Shown: positions 34,525 to 43,314 of the stretch, in pieces
Layout: each line of letters opens with the position of its first letter
How positions within the stretch are numbered: the first letter of the stretch is position 1
Assembly (NCBI GenBank): GCA_022823185.1
Contig: JAJDXQ010000046.1
Coordinates: 282,956-346,955 of the forward strand
Direction: 5' to 3'
From: Caldilineaceae bacterium
GTDB taxonomy: Bacteria; Chloroflexota; Anaerolineae; Caldilineales; Caldilineaceae
DNA length: 64,000 bases
The notes under the pieces: generated by a model
Told to the model about the DNA's origin: nothing
Seen by the model: only the letters and a program-made list of their open reading frames with translations
Databases searched by the model: none
Made by a program: the position numbers and the translations under genes

Positions 34525-35526
34525 TCAGCGTTCGCGGAAGGTGAATGCGATCTGTGTTCCTTCGGGCACAACCTGCGTGTATCCTACGCCGCCGGTGAAG
34601 GACCAGCAGTAGCCGTCATAGGGCATTTTGACTTCCTCGATCATGTCGCCCCAGACATCCATCATGTCTACGGCGACGTCCCCTTCGCGCAGGAAGGTTC
34701 CCGGTGGATGCTTGATCCACATGAGCCCCCCTTTGTGGGAGGTGAGGCGATCGGCCATGTAGAAGTCGCCCTGCATGGGGGTCGTTGCCTGCGGAACAAT
34801 GTCGCCTTCCAGCATGCCGATGGCCTTCATGACGTTCGTTATCCCGATCTGGCCGGAGTTTGTGTTGTCCTCCCAGAGGAAGAAATCGGCGATGAGTTCC
34901 GGGGTCATGGAAGGGATGCCGTGGGCGAGCGAACTGCCGACGACACCGGTGGCGGAGCGGCCTGGCGAATCAATGACGGTAAACCCCCACGCCTCCGCCA
35001 TTTTTTCCATCTCCGCCAGCACTTTTTCATCGGGGCAGGCGTCGCGTCGAATCAACGTGAAGGGGATGGCGTCGGGGGGATTCGAGTGGACGTCGATGGA
35101 GTGGGTCGCTACTTTGAGGGCCTCCCCAATGACGCCGGCCAGCCGCAAAGTGACTGTCCCGTCGGAATCGGCGGGCCACATTGGCGCGGAGGACATGTTG
35201 ATGCCATCACCTGTTGGCGCGATGACGGGAGAGAAGTAGGAGCCGACCTGAAAGGCAAAGGGATTGCCGACGGTGATGGCAACCAGGCGGCCCTTCAGTT
35301 GCTGGGGATCGGTTGCGCGCACCGTCTTCAGGAGGGCGCCGGTCCCGTTGATCTCTGTCCCGTGAATGGAGGCGGTGACGACCAAAGTAGGGCCGTCATC
35401 GACGCCGTTCACGATGACAACGGGTACGCCAACCTTATTCCCGTCGGCCAGGTTGACATGGCCGAGGTGGCCCTTCACGACTTCGCCTGGCGCCGCGCTC
35501 AGGCCTGCAAGTTCAAAGTTTGCCAT
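34525..35526 (-). CDS. Succinylglutamate desuccinylase/aspartoacylase (AstE/AspA) family protein
   Basis: The protein has 333 residues with AAGGAG before the ATG at 35526. The zinc site is visible as H55-G-T-E58 in TASIHGTEING and His147 in SIDVHSNPP. GRLVAITVGNPFAFQVGSYF is the family core. Members are zinc carboxypeptidase-like amidohydrolases that remove acyl groups from amino acids or act on related amides. The C-terminal part (GDFYMADRLTSHKGGLMWIKHPPG) is the barrel domain seen in prokaryotic members. It lies in a leftward group with M20 and racemase-like genes. Confidence 0.9.
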   Translation of the reverse strand: MANFELAGLSAAPGEVVKGHLGHVNLADGNKVGVPVVIVNGVDDGPTLVVTASIHGTEINGTGALLKTVRATDPQQLKGRLVAITVGNPFAFQVGSYFSPVIAPTGDGINMSSAPMWPADSDGTVTLRLAGVIGEALKVATHSIDVHSNPPDAIPFTLIRRDACPDEKVLAEMEKMAEAWGFTVIDSPGRSATGVVGSSLAHGIPSMTPELIADFFLWEDNTNSGQIGITNVMKAIGMLEGDIVPQATTPMQGDFYMADRLTSHKGGLMWIKHPPGTFLREGDVAVDMMDVWGDMIEEVKMPYDGYCWSFTGGVGYTQVVPEGTQIAFTFRER

Positions 35527-35649
35527 TTGAAATTCTCCTTACTGACTGGACGGGCTAGGAATCCTGCCCTGCGGTACCGGGTTGACCTTTGGTCGGGACG
35601 GTCAGGGGAAGTATGCGTGAACTGATCTGAACGGCGCCGGCCGTTGCCG

Positions 35650-37065
35650 CTAATGCGCATGTGTCGGCTGGATGTCTCTGAAGGCGCCAGGAGGCCTGTT
35701 GGCCGCGTTCAAGACGACCACCTCAACAGTATGGGCAAGGACGACCGACGCCGCGCCGACAACGACGCCAGAAGCCAGCCCGACTGAAACGCCGATTGTG
35801 AGCGCGAGCAACATGCTTACCAGGTTGACGACCATTCCATATTGAATAAAGCGTGTATCGCGCCGTTTCATGAGCCGGCCTCGATACAGGTTTTGCCATG
35901 CCAGCAGGAAGGTGTAGGGAACCATGAACTGGGAACCCAGCGATGCCAGCGGCTTGATTTCGGCCGGGACGCCAAGGAGAAGCGTGAAGTAGAGATGGTC
36001 CAATGGCGTGAAAACCAGCAGGCCCATCGCGAGGCTCAAGAGCGCTCCCGATATCACCACAAATCGCCTGAGGGCGCGGTATGTGCGCTCATCCTGAAAG
36101 AGGGCGATGACGACCTCATGGCAGGCGCGCATGGGACTGGAGAAGAACATGCCCAGCCCAAAAGCGACAGGGAAGGCGGAAAGCGATGGCGCGGCCATCG
36201 CGGAGCGAGCGATGCCGGCGACGACGAGGGGACGGGAGATAACGCGCATGACGTCGGTGGCGGCCAGCGGCAGGTAGAACCGCCACAGGCCGGCGTAGGT
36301 CATGTCGGCGTCACCTTGCTCAGGCCTGTCTGCGGCGTGGATATGGGTACGCACGATGGGGCGAGCCCACCATGCAATCACGAGGGCTTCGACAATCACG
36401 CTCAAAACCATAGCGAGGCCGCCCAAGGCCGCGCCTGGAATGCCTCCAAACCAGACACCTGCCGCCATGGTCGCGGACAGTGTAACGAGCCGGCATACCG
36501 TGCCCAGGGTGATGTGGCGCGTGTAGCCGTGCCTGATCAGGACGCCTTGCAGGAAGCGGCGCAGTCCGATGGCGGCGGGCCAAAGCAGAAGCAGCTGCAT
36601 GGCGGGCCTGGCGGCGGCCGATACTTCCTCGGTCAATCCCAGGAGCAGTCGGGTCATCACATGGTAGGCCGGTGTGAAGAAAAGCGCTGCGCTCAGTACG
36701 GTCATCAGAAACGAAAGATGGAGCATAAAGCGCCACACAAGCTGGTACATGGCGCGGTTGCGAACAAGGGCGACCCCGGTGCCCAGCATGTAGATGATGG
36801 GGCTTTCCATGAGAATGGCGATCGGTTGCGCAACGCCGAAGGCGGCCAACTGAAGCTCCGGATGGGGCAGACGGGTTATCCCTGCGCTCACGACGGGGTC
36901 GGCGACGCTCATCATCAGCCAACTCAGAGCCAGGGGATACCAGAAGGCGAAAATGTAGCGCTGGCTCAGTCTTTTTGGAACCACAGACTCGTCAGCCTCG
37001 AAGGGATTGGGAACTTTTGCATTCAACAGGGCAGTGCCGGCGACTCTTGCGACCCAGTCGCACAA
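35650..37065 (-). CDS. Polytopic membrane protein, MOP/MATE superfamily, possibly ANKH-like
   Basis: The protein has 471 residues and about 12 hydrophobic segments. The start is uncertain (TTG at 37065 without a clear ribosome site); the membrane part begins near residue 36 with YIFAFWYPLALSWLMMSVADP. The order of helices and segments such as AAFGVAQPIAILMESPIIYMLG, and FYLPLAATDVMRVISRPLVVAGIAR opening the second half, suggest a MATE/flippase-type two-fold protein. They also resemble ANKH-type transporters. This resemblance is from pattern memory and not certain. It would export a metabolite, drug or lipid-linked compound. It is upstream of the AstE/AspA gene in the same direction. Confidence 0.6.
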   Translation of the reverse strand: MCDWVARVAGTALLNAKVPNPFEADESVVPKRLSQRYIFAFWYPLALSWLMMSVADPVVSAGITRLPHPELQLAAFGVAQPIAILMESPIIYMLGTGVALVRNRAMYQLVWRFMLHLSFLMTVLSAALFFTPAYHVMTRLLLGLTEEVSAAARPAMQLLLLWPAAIGLRRFLQGVLIRHGYTRHITLGTVCRLVTLSATMAAGVWFGGIPGAALGGLAMVLSVIVEALVIAWWARPIVRTHIHAADRPEQGDADMTYAGLWRFYLPLAATDVMRVISRPLVVAGIARSAMAAPSLSAFPVAFGLGMFFSSPMRACHEVVIALFQDERTYRALRRFVVISGALLSLAMGLLVFTPLDHLYFTLLLGVPAEIKPLASLGSQFMVPYTFLLAWQNLYRGRLMKRRDTRFIQYGMVVNLVSMLLALTIGVSVGLASGVVVGAASVVLAHTVEVVVLNAANRPPGAFRDIQPTHAH

Positions 37066-37224
37066 AGGCGGGATTCGTCCAAGAAGTCACCGGCACTGTT
37101 GAACGGATTGTTTGGCCCTGCGCGCCGAGCATCGGGAGAGCAGCCTGAATCATACATGGCAGTTCTTTCGATGCGCGGCAGGGCTGCGCAGGCAGCAGCC
37201 GTGTTCAGCGGAAATGCCGGAACG

Positions 37225-37257
37225 AAGGCAATGGCTGTTCACACAAGCCGCTGCCTT
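37225..37257 (-). terminator. Possible hairpin after the Opp operon
   Basis: Arms of six and four pairs (37225-37230 with 37252-37257, and 37233-37236 with 37246-37249) are separated by a 2x2 internal mismatch. It lies just past the stop of the last gene of the NicX/Opp operon. No U-run follows, so the call is weak. Confidence 0.3.
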
Positions 37258-37263
37258 GCGGCG

Positions 37264-38997
37264 CTACTCAGAATCGCGGTAGAGATGCCAGTATCGAGTG
37301 CGCGTATCCGGGAAAGCGATGTAGCCTTCGATATCGGAACCAATGGCCAGGTTGAAGTAGCGGGCGCCAAGCCAGATCCAGGAAGCGTTGTCGATGTGCA
37401 GGTGCTGGGCCTGCCTGTACAGTTCGAAACGGGCGTCTTCGTCAACCGTCGTGCCGGCTTCCCGAATCAGGGCGTCAGCTTCTTCCAGGCAGACGCCGCT
37501 GTACCGGTTGCCGTAGGAGACGCAGCCCAACAGGATGTCCATGAAATAGCCTGGTTCGGCCGTCCAGGGAAAGAGCGTGTCGAGCGCCGAGGTATGGGTG
37601 CCTTGGTTCTTGCCTTCCTGATAGGCGGCGCGGGGCATGGGATTGATGTTGACGGTAATGCCGGCCGCGGACAGGGCGCTCTGAATGATCTTGGCCATGC
37701 TCGCCTGCTCAGGCGTGCCCAGATCGATACTCAGATCGAATTCCAGCCCGTCCGCATAGCCCGCCTCCGCCAGCAGTTCCCTGGCTTTGGCGATTGCCTC
37801 CTCTTCGGGCAGGTCGTAAGGCCAGTAGCTGTGGTCGTAGCCGTGCACCATGGAGGGCACCGGACCGAAACTTCGTTCGGCGCTGCCAAACCAGACATTC
37901 TCGATGATGTCGTCATAGGGGATCAGGTATGACACGGCCTGACGCACTCGCTTGTCGTTGAACGGCTCCATGTTGTGGTTGATCGGCATCACGATCATGT
38001 CACCGATACGCACCTGCTTGACGCTGACGCCGGCGTCACTGCGAAGATCGTTGATCTCCTTGGCCGACAGATCCTGAGCCATGTCTACTTCGCCAGCCTT
38101 GAGCAGGAGGACGCGATCAGCCGATTCTGGCACGACGGTAAAGAGGATGCGGTTGAAGTAGGGCTCTTTGCCTTGCCAATTCGGATTGGTCCGGAATTCC
38201 ATCAGCTCATTCGGAATGCGGTCATGAATGTAGTACGGGCCGCTGCTCGGCATGTTGGTAGTGGCGTACTCCTGGCCCCATTTGTCGCCTTCAGCTTCGC
38301 CGGCATCCATGTAGGCCTGGCTGTCGATAATGTAGCCAAACAGGCAGCAGCTCATGAATGGCCGCAGTATCGGCGTCCAGTCAGACGCATTGAAGCGGAA
38401 GGTGTAATCGTCGAGCACCTCAAAGCCCTGTAGCGGCTCCTCTTCGGTGGCCAAACGCACCAGCCGGTCGAGCGAGGGCGGCACGCGCATGTTGTTGCGC
38501 CGGTCCTTATAGTAGAGGTAATCATTCGCTGTAATCTCATTGCCTGAGGGATAGTGTTTCATGCCTTCGGGCAATTTGAATGTCCACTGGGTGCCATCCA
38601 TCGAGATCACCATCGTGTCGGCCAGCATCGGCTCGAAGTTGAGCGCGTCGCCGGTCATGCTGCCATCTTCGTGCTCGATAATGGCCGGCTGCGCCCAGCT
38701 GCCCAGAACATTCACCTGAGTTTCGGTCATACGGGGGAAGGCGCCGGACACGTCCCAGTCGAGCGTCGAGAGGTCCTGACTGACGGCGACGATGAGCGTT
38801 CGATCTTCGTCGGAGGCGGTGGCAAGGGCCCTCTCGCGCCCGGTCATATCGGACGTGTCCGCGACGGCGGCGGCTTCATCCTGTTGCGCGCTGTCAGCGG
38901 GCGCTGCCGCTGGGGCGCAGGCGGCCAAGAGGGCCAAACAGATAAGGCTGACAACGGTCACCAACGTGAATCGGCGCGACAACTTTTTGCTTTGCAT
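37264..38997 (-). CDS. Peptide/opine-type ABC substrate-binding lipoprotein (SBP_bac_5)
   Basis: Lipoprotein of 577 residues from the ATG at 38997 (AAGGAG upstream); the longer frame to 39159 is unsupported and would place the signal peptide 54 residues inside. The lipobox is LLAAC, followed by an Ala/Pro/Asp linker. Family segments include FEPMLADTMVISMDGTQWTF, MKHYPSGNEITANDYLYY, PSSGPYYI and VRQAVSYLIPYDDI. It is the last gene of the operon with the NicX-like proteins and a full set of Opp permeases and ATPases. In many Opp operons the binding protein is first, so its end position is unusual. The ligand may be a heteroaromatic or amide compound handled by the NicX-like enzymes. Confidence 0.92.
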   Translation of the reverse strand: MQSKKLSRRFTLVTVVSLICLALLAACAPAAAPADSAQQDEAAAVADTSDMTGRERALATASDEDRTLIVAVSQDLSTLDWDVSGAFPRMTETQVNVLGSWAQPAIIEHEDGSMTGDALNFEPMLADTMVISMDGTQWTFKLPEGMKHYPSGNEITANDYLYYKDRRNNMRVPPSLDRLVRLATEEEPLQGFEVLDDYTFRFNASDWTPILRPFMSCCLFGYIIDSQAYMDAGEAEGDKWGQEYATTNMPSSGPYYIHDRIPNELMEFRTNPNWQGKEPYFNRILFTVVPESADRVLLLKAGEVDMAQDLSAKEINDLRSDAGVSVKQVRIGDMIVMPINHNMEPFNDKRVRQAVSYLIPYDDIIENVWFGSAERSFGPVPSMVHGYDHSYWPYDLPEEEAIAKARELLAEAGYADGLEFDLSIDLGTPEQASMAKIIQSALSAAGITVNINPMPRAAYQEGKNQGTHTSALDTLFPWTAEPGYFMDILLGCVSYGNRYSGVCLEEADALIREAGTTVDEDARFELYRQAQHLHIDNASWIWLGARYFNLAIGSDIEGYIAFPDTRTRYWHLYRDSE

Positions 38998-39184
38998 GTC
39001 TGCAAACTCCTTTTGGCAGGAAGGCTGTGGGGGCGCCAGCTCGCGGTCCACAGTGTCAGTCCGTTTCCGGCTACAATTCCTGATAGCTGGCTCAGGATGC
39101 CACATCTGGGCAGCTGCGCGAAACTGATGGGCTCGGAGGAAGCTCTGCCTTTGCAACACTGTTCAGTGCATTGCGCCCGGGCGT

Positions 39185-40216
39185 CTAGGCGGGTTGCGAA
39201 TAAGCGGAGACGCCAAGTTTTTCGCGATTGAGATCGCTCTTTTCCACAAGGATACAGGCGGCGCTGTGGTTGTTGGCAATGTGAAAGAGGGGCGGTCCGG
39301 GTTGCAGGCAGTCGTCGCGGCGATAGGGGCAGCGCGAATACAAGCGGCACCCCGGCGGGAGGTCGATTGGGCTCGGCACTTCTCCTGGCAGCTTCAGGCG
39401 CTCCTTGCCGCGTTGCGAGGGATCGGGGATCGGAACGGCGGAGAGCAGGGCCTGTGTGTACGGGTGGGCAGGGGTGTCGAAGATCTCGTTGGTGCTGCCC
39501 GTTTCCACGATGCGCCCCAAGTACATCACGGCGACCTGGGCGCAGGTATGCTTGATTACGCTCAGGTCGTGGGAGATAAACAGGTAGGTCAGACCCAGTT
39601 CTTCCTGCAGCTGGGTAAGCAGGCGCAGAATCTGGCCGCGAACGGATACGTCAAGCGCGGAAGTCGGCTCGTCAAGCACAATAAAGTCTGGGTGCGTTGC
39701 GATGGCGCGGGCGACCCCGATGCGCTGCTGCTGGCCGCCGCTGAACTGATGAGGGTAGCGGGAAAGGTGGTCAGGCTGCAGGCCGACCTGGGAGAGCAGT
39801 TCTCTGACGCGCTGGTCCTTTTCGTGCGCATTCAGGTTCGTGTGCAGATCAAGCGGTTCCCTCAGAATGGCGCCGACGGTCATGCGCGGGGTCAGTGAGC
39901 CACCGGGATCCTGAAAGACCATCTGCATGCGGCCGCGCATCTTCGCGACTTGATCATTTGTCAGGTTGGTCAGGTTGTGTTCGCCCATCCAGACTTCACC
40001 GGAAGTTGGCTCAATCAATCGCAGCAAGCAGCGGCCTGCGGTCGTCTTTCCGCAACCGCTCTCACCGACCAGTCCCATGGTTGAGCCTTTCGGGATATCG
40101 AACGATATGTCGTCAACCGCCCTCAGCTCCACATGGGAGAACATGCCGGAACGGATCGGAAAAGCTTTGCGCAAGTTGCGTATACGTATGAACGCGTTGT
40201 TGTTGGCGAGTGACAT
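39185..40216 (-). CDS. Oligopeptide-type ABC transporter ATPase, OppF/DppF type
   Basis: ATPase of 343 residues; GGAGGG precedes the ATG at 40216. Motifs are Walker A GESGCGKTT, Q-loop MVFQDPGGSLTPRMTV, signature FSGGQQQR, Walker B FIVLDEPTSALD and switch His in LFISHDLSV. The Opp-specific C-terminal extension is present with Cys spaced as CRLYSRCPYRRDDC. It pairs with the OppD-type ATPase encoded upstream. Besides these two, the only ATPase of any importer in the window belongs to the THI5-type system, so this pair might also serve the two ATPase-less Opp operons. Confidence 0.94.
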   Translation of the reverse strand: MSLANNNAFIRIRNLRKAFPIRSGMFSHVELRAVDDISFDIPKGSTMGLVGESGCGKTTAGRCLLRLIEPTSGEVWMGEHNLTNLTNDQVAKMRGRMQMVFQDPGGSLTPRMTVGAILREPLDLHTNLNAHEKDQRVRELLSQVGLQPDHLSRYPHQFSGGQQQRIGVARAIATHPDFIVLDEPTSALDVSVRGQILRLLTQLQEELGLTYLFISHDLSVIKHTCAQVAVMYLGRIVETGSTNEIFDTPAHPYTQALLSAVPIPDPSQRGKERLKLPGEVPSPIDLPPGCRLYSRCPYRRDDCLQPGPPLFHIANNHSAACILVEKSDLNREKLGVSAYSQPA

Positions 40217-40280
40217 TTACGCCCTCCGGGTCCGTAGATACGCTATGGACCCGATTCGTTTTAGGGTGGACGGGGCCTGA

Positions 40281-41309
40281 CTAGACAGACTCCAATTCCC
40301 AGGCTTCGGCAATCATGTCCTTCTTGATTCTGCCGGAAACGATATGGCAGCGGGTTACATGGTCCTGCCCTGCTTCGACCATTGGGGGCTCCTCTTGCTG
40401 GCATAGGTCTTCGGCAAAGGGGCATCTGGGGTGGAATGCGCAGCCGCTGGGCAGATGGACGGCGTCCGGCACCGTTCCGGGAATTGTGGAGATTGGTTTG
40501 TCAATGTCGACGCGCAGAGTCGAAGCAATAAGCCCCTGCGTGTAAGGATGGCGCGGCCTGGCAAAGATTTCGGAAACCGGCCCTTGCTCGACAACCCGGC
40601 CGGCGTACATGACGATCACCCGTTCGCACAGTTCGGCGACGACGCCCAGGTCGTGGGTGATGAACAGGCAGGCGGAGCCGGCCGATCGGACCCGCGAGCG
40701 TATCAGATCCAGCACTTGCGCCTGCACGGTAACGTCGAGGCCGGTGGTCGGCTCATCCGCGATGAGGAGGAGTGGATTGGCGCTCAGCGCCATGGCGACC
40801 ATGACCCGCTGGCACATGCCGCCGGACAGTTCGTGCGGGTAGGCGTCGGCGCGGCGTTCGGGGTCGGCGATTTCAACCGCGCGCATCATTTCGACGGCGC
40901 GGCTTTCGGCGATGCTGCGCGCGCAGCCCTCGCGTAACTGAATGACGCGGCTTATCTGGTCGCCGACGGTAAACAGTGGATTGAGCGCGGCGCGCGGCTC
41001 CTGGAAAATCATAGAGATTTTGCGACCGCGAACTGCCTGCATCTCATCGCGGCTGAACGACATCAGGTCCTCGCCGTCGAGCCAGACCTCGCCGCTCACG
41101 ATCTTGCCTGGGGCCTTGACGAGTTGGATGATCGACTGCGCGGTCACCGATTTTCCCGAGCCGCTCTCCCCGACCAGCCCGGTGATTTCGCCGCGATTCA
41201 ATCCGAAGGAGACGCTGTTCACAGCTTTAACGATACCCTCGTAGGTGTAGAAATAGGTATGCAGGCCCATTACGCCCAGGAGTGTGTCCGGTCTGCCGGG
41301 TTGAACCAT
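40281..41309 (-). CDS. Oligopeptide-type ABC transporter ATPase, OppD/DppD type
   Basis: ATPase of 342 residues. Motifs are Walker A GESGSGKSV, Q-loop MIFQEPRAALNPLFTV, signature ELSGGMCQR, Walker B LLIADEPTTGLDVTVQAQ and switch His in LFITHDLGV. The C-terminal extension has CAFHPRCPFAEDLC. The gene starts three bases after the stop of the OppC-type permease gene, which indicates tight coupling, and it is followed by OppF. Confidence 0.94.
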   Translation of the reverse strand: MVQPGRPDTLLGVMGLHTYFYTYEGIVKAVNSVSFGLNRGEITGLVGESGSGKSVTAQSIIQLVKAPGKIVSGEVWLDGEDLMSFSRDEMQAVRGRKISMIFQEPRAALNPLFTVGDQISRVIQLREGCARSIAESRAVEMMRAVEIADPERRADAYPHELSGGMCQRVMVAMALSANPLLLIADEPTTGLDVTVQAQVLDLIRSRVRSAGSACLFITHDLGVVAELCERVIVMYAGRVVEQGPVSEIFARPRHPYTQGLIASTLRVDIDKPISTIPGTVPDAVHLPSGCAFHPRCPFAEDLCQQEEPPMVEAGQDHVTRCHIVSGRIKKDMIAEAWELESV

Positions 41310-41312
41310 CTC

Positions 41313-42206
41313 TCAGGATTCCATCCGTTTGGGATCAAAGATGTCTCTCAAACCTTCCGAAAGCAGGTTGAAGCCGAGCACGGCGAGCATGGCGGTAAGC
41401 CCCGGGAAGAAGGAGATCCACCATTCGCCGCTGACGATGCCCCCGACGCCGTCGTTGATCATGGAACCCCACTCGGGTGTGGGTATGGGCACGCCCAGGC
41501 CAATAAAGCTGAGGCTGGCTGCAACGAGAATGGCCCAACCCGCGTTGAGGGGAGCCTGGGCAAGGACAGGGTCGAGGCAGTTGGGAATGAGGTGTCGGAA
41601 AATAAGCCGGTGGGAGGGGTTGCCCACGGAGCGGGCGGCTTCAGCGTAGAAGCTCTCCTTTTTGCTCTTCATTTCGGCGCGGACGACGCGAAGGTAGGAG
41701 GGGAAGTTGATGAACGCAATGACGGCGATGACCAGCCAGATGCTTCTGCCAAGCGCGGCGACGACGGCCATAGCCAGAATCAGTGGCGGAAAGGCCTGGA
41801 AAGCGTCGAGAATGCGCATGAGAATATCGTCGAAGCGGCCGCTGAAGTAGCCGGTCAGTCCACCTAAGGGGACACCGATGGCAATGGCCAGCAGAACGGA
41901 GGCGATGGCGATCAGGAAGTCAACGCGGGTGGCGTAAATGACGCGCGAGTAGATATCCCACCCGACTTCATCTGTCCCGAAAAAGTGCCGGCTGCTGGGA
42001 GGCTGGAACTGCTCATCCAGATTGGTCGCGACCGGGTCATGTGTGGCGAGCAAAGGCGCAAAGATAGCGATGAGGACGAAGAAGAGAACGATGGCGATTC
42101 CAATCAGCGTCGACCAGTTGCGCCGCAGCTGATAAAGGAAGCGCTGAAGGCCCGGCGGCAGGTCTGTATCCAGCCCAAGTTTCAGGGGCGTCCCTTGTGC
42201 GCTCAT
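41313..42206 (-). CDS. ABC transporter permease, OppC/DppC type
   Basis: Permease of 297 residues. The N-terminal cytoplasmic part (LKLGLDTDLPPGLQRFLYQL) precedes the first membrane segment. Family markers are FFGTDEVGWDIYSRVIYATRV, YFSGRFDDILMRILDAFQAFP, the loop EAARSVGNPSHRLIFRHLIPNC and SFIGLGVPIPTPEWGSM. It forms the channel with the OppB-type protein encoded 94 bases upstream. Confidence 0.93.
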   Translation of the reverse strand: MSAQGTPLKLGLDTDLPPGLQRFLYQLRRNWSTLIGIAIVLFFVLIAIFAPLLATHDPVATNLDEQFQPPSSRHFFGTDEVGWDIYSRVIYATRVDFLIAIASVLLAIAIGVPLGGLTGYFSGRFDDILMRILDAFQAFPPLILAMAVVAALGRSIWLVIAVIAFINFPSYLRVVRAEMKSKKESFYAEAARSVGNPSHRLIFRHLIPNCLDPVLAQAPLNAGWAILVAASLSFIGLGVPIPTPEWGSMINDGVGGIVSGEWWISFFPGLTAMLAVLGFNLLSEGLRDIFDPKRMES

Positions 42207-42300
42207 GATTCAGTCCCACCTCTGATGGGTCATTGCCACTTTCGCTAACTGCTAAGATCCAGGAGAATCATCGCCGGCCTGTGGACAGATGCCGGACAGG

Positions 42301-43314
42301 TCAGGCGGTGATTCTTGGATCGATGACAAAGTACAGGATATCTACGATCAGGAAGACCGTGACATAAAGGACAGCCGCGAGCAGGACGAAGCCCTGCACA
42401 GCGTTATAGTCCTTAACGACGATCGATTCAAGCGCGTACCGTCCGACGCCGGGCCAAGCGAAGATCCGCTCAATTACAACGCTGCCCCCCAGCAGGTTGC
42501 CATAGACCAGCGCGACGAATGTAAGCGGCGCCAGCAGGGCGTTGCGCAAGGCGTCGCGGAAGTAGATCTGCCGGTCGGGCACGCCGTTTGCGCGCGCGGC
42601 CTGGATGTACTCGGAGCCCAGGACTTCGAGCATTGACGATCGCATGAGGCGCGTGATGGGCGCCAGGGTAACGAGCGCCTGGGTCATGACGGGCAGCGCC
42701 AAGTGTTGCGCGCTGGAGCTGAAGGCTTTCCAGTTCCCCGTCAGCAGACTGTCGACGAGATAGAGGCCGGTGATGCGATCCGGGGGGGAAATGAGGAGGC
42801 CGATGCGTCCGCTTGGCGGCGGAAAGATCCGCAGCAGGAAGAACAGGACGTATATCAGAAGGAGCCCCAACCAGAAGGAAGGCACGGACACGCCAAGAAG
42901 GGTGACGCCGCGGCTGATGTTGTCGATCCAACTGTTCCTGTAGACGGCCGACAGGACGCCGAGAGGCACGCCAAGCGCGATGGCAACCAGAAGCGCGACG
43001 GTCGTCAGCTCGAAGGTGGCGGGGAAACGCCGCATCAGGTCCTGGGCGACGGATTCGGAGGTAAACCAGGAGTCGCCAAGATCCCCGCGCAGCACGTTCC
43101 CCAACCAGATGAGATACTGCTCGTGCAGCGGCTTATCCAGACCCAGACGTTTTGTTATCGCCTCAATCTCTTCAGGCGTGGTATCGATGCCGACAAACAG
43201 ATAGACCGGATTGCCGGGAAGGACGTGCGAGATGGTGAAGATGATGATTGAGACCCCAAGGAGTACCGGGATCAGATGGAGCAGCCTCTTTGCCACATAT
43301 TGCAGCAATCTCAT
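42301..43314 (-). CDS. ABC transporter permease, OppB/DppB type
   Basis: Permease of 337 residues opening LLQYVAKRLLHLIPVLLGVSIIIF after the first residues, with ITKRLGLDKPLHEQYLIWLG, the coupling motif SEYIQAARANGVPDRQ and the end YFVIDPRITA. An extra segment with LRIFPPPSGRIGLL occurs between membrane helices, as in many DppB proteins. The ATG overlaps the stop of the first NicX-like gene as TAATG, so the transporter is translationally coupled to the putative metalloenzymes. This is the strongest link between the two groups. Confidence 0.94.
   Translation of the reverse strand: MRLLQYVAKRLLHLIPVLLGVSIIIFTISHVLPGNPVYLFVGIDTTPEEIEAITKRLGLDKPLHEQYLIWLGNVLRGDLGDSWFTSESVAQDLMRRFPATFELTTVALLVAIALGVPLGVLSAVYRNSWIDNISRGVTLLGVSVPSFWLGLLLIYVLFFLLRIFPPPSGRIGLLISPPDRITGLYLVDSLLTGNWKAFSSSAQHLALPVMTQALVTLAPITRLMRSSMLEVLGSEYIQAARANGVPDRQIYFRDALRNALLAPLTFVALVYGNLLGGSVVIERIFAWPGVGRYALESIVVKDYNAVQGFVLLAAVLYVTVFLIVDILYFVIDPRITA

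Noticed and set aside
35842..37932. 696-residue open frame on the plus strand
   Set aside because: It spans the antisense of a membrane protein and a binding protein and shows the charged, His/Gln-rich text typical of antisense frames.
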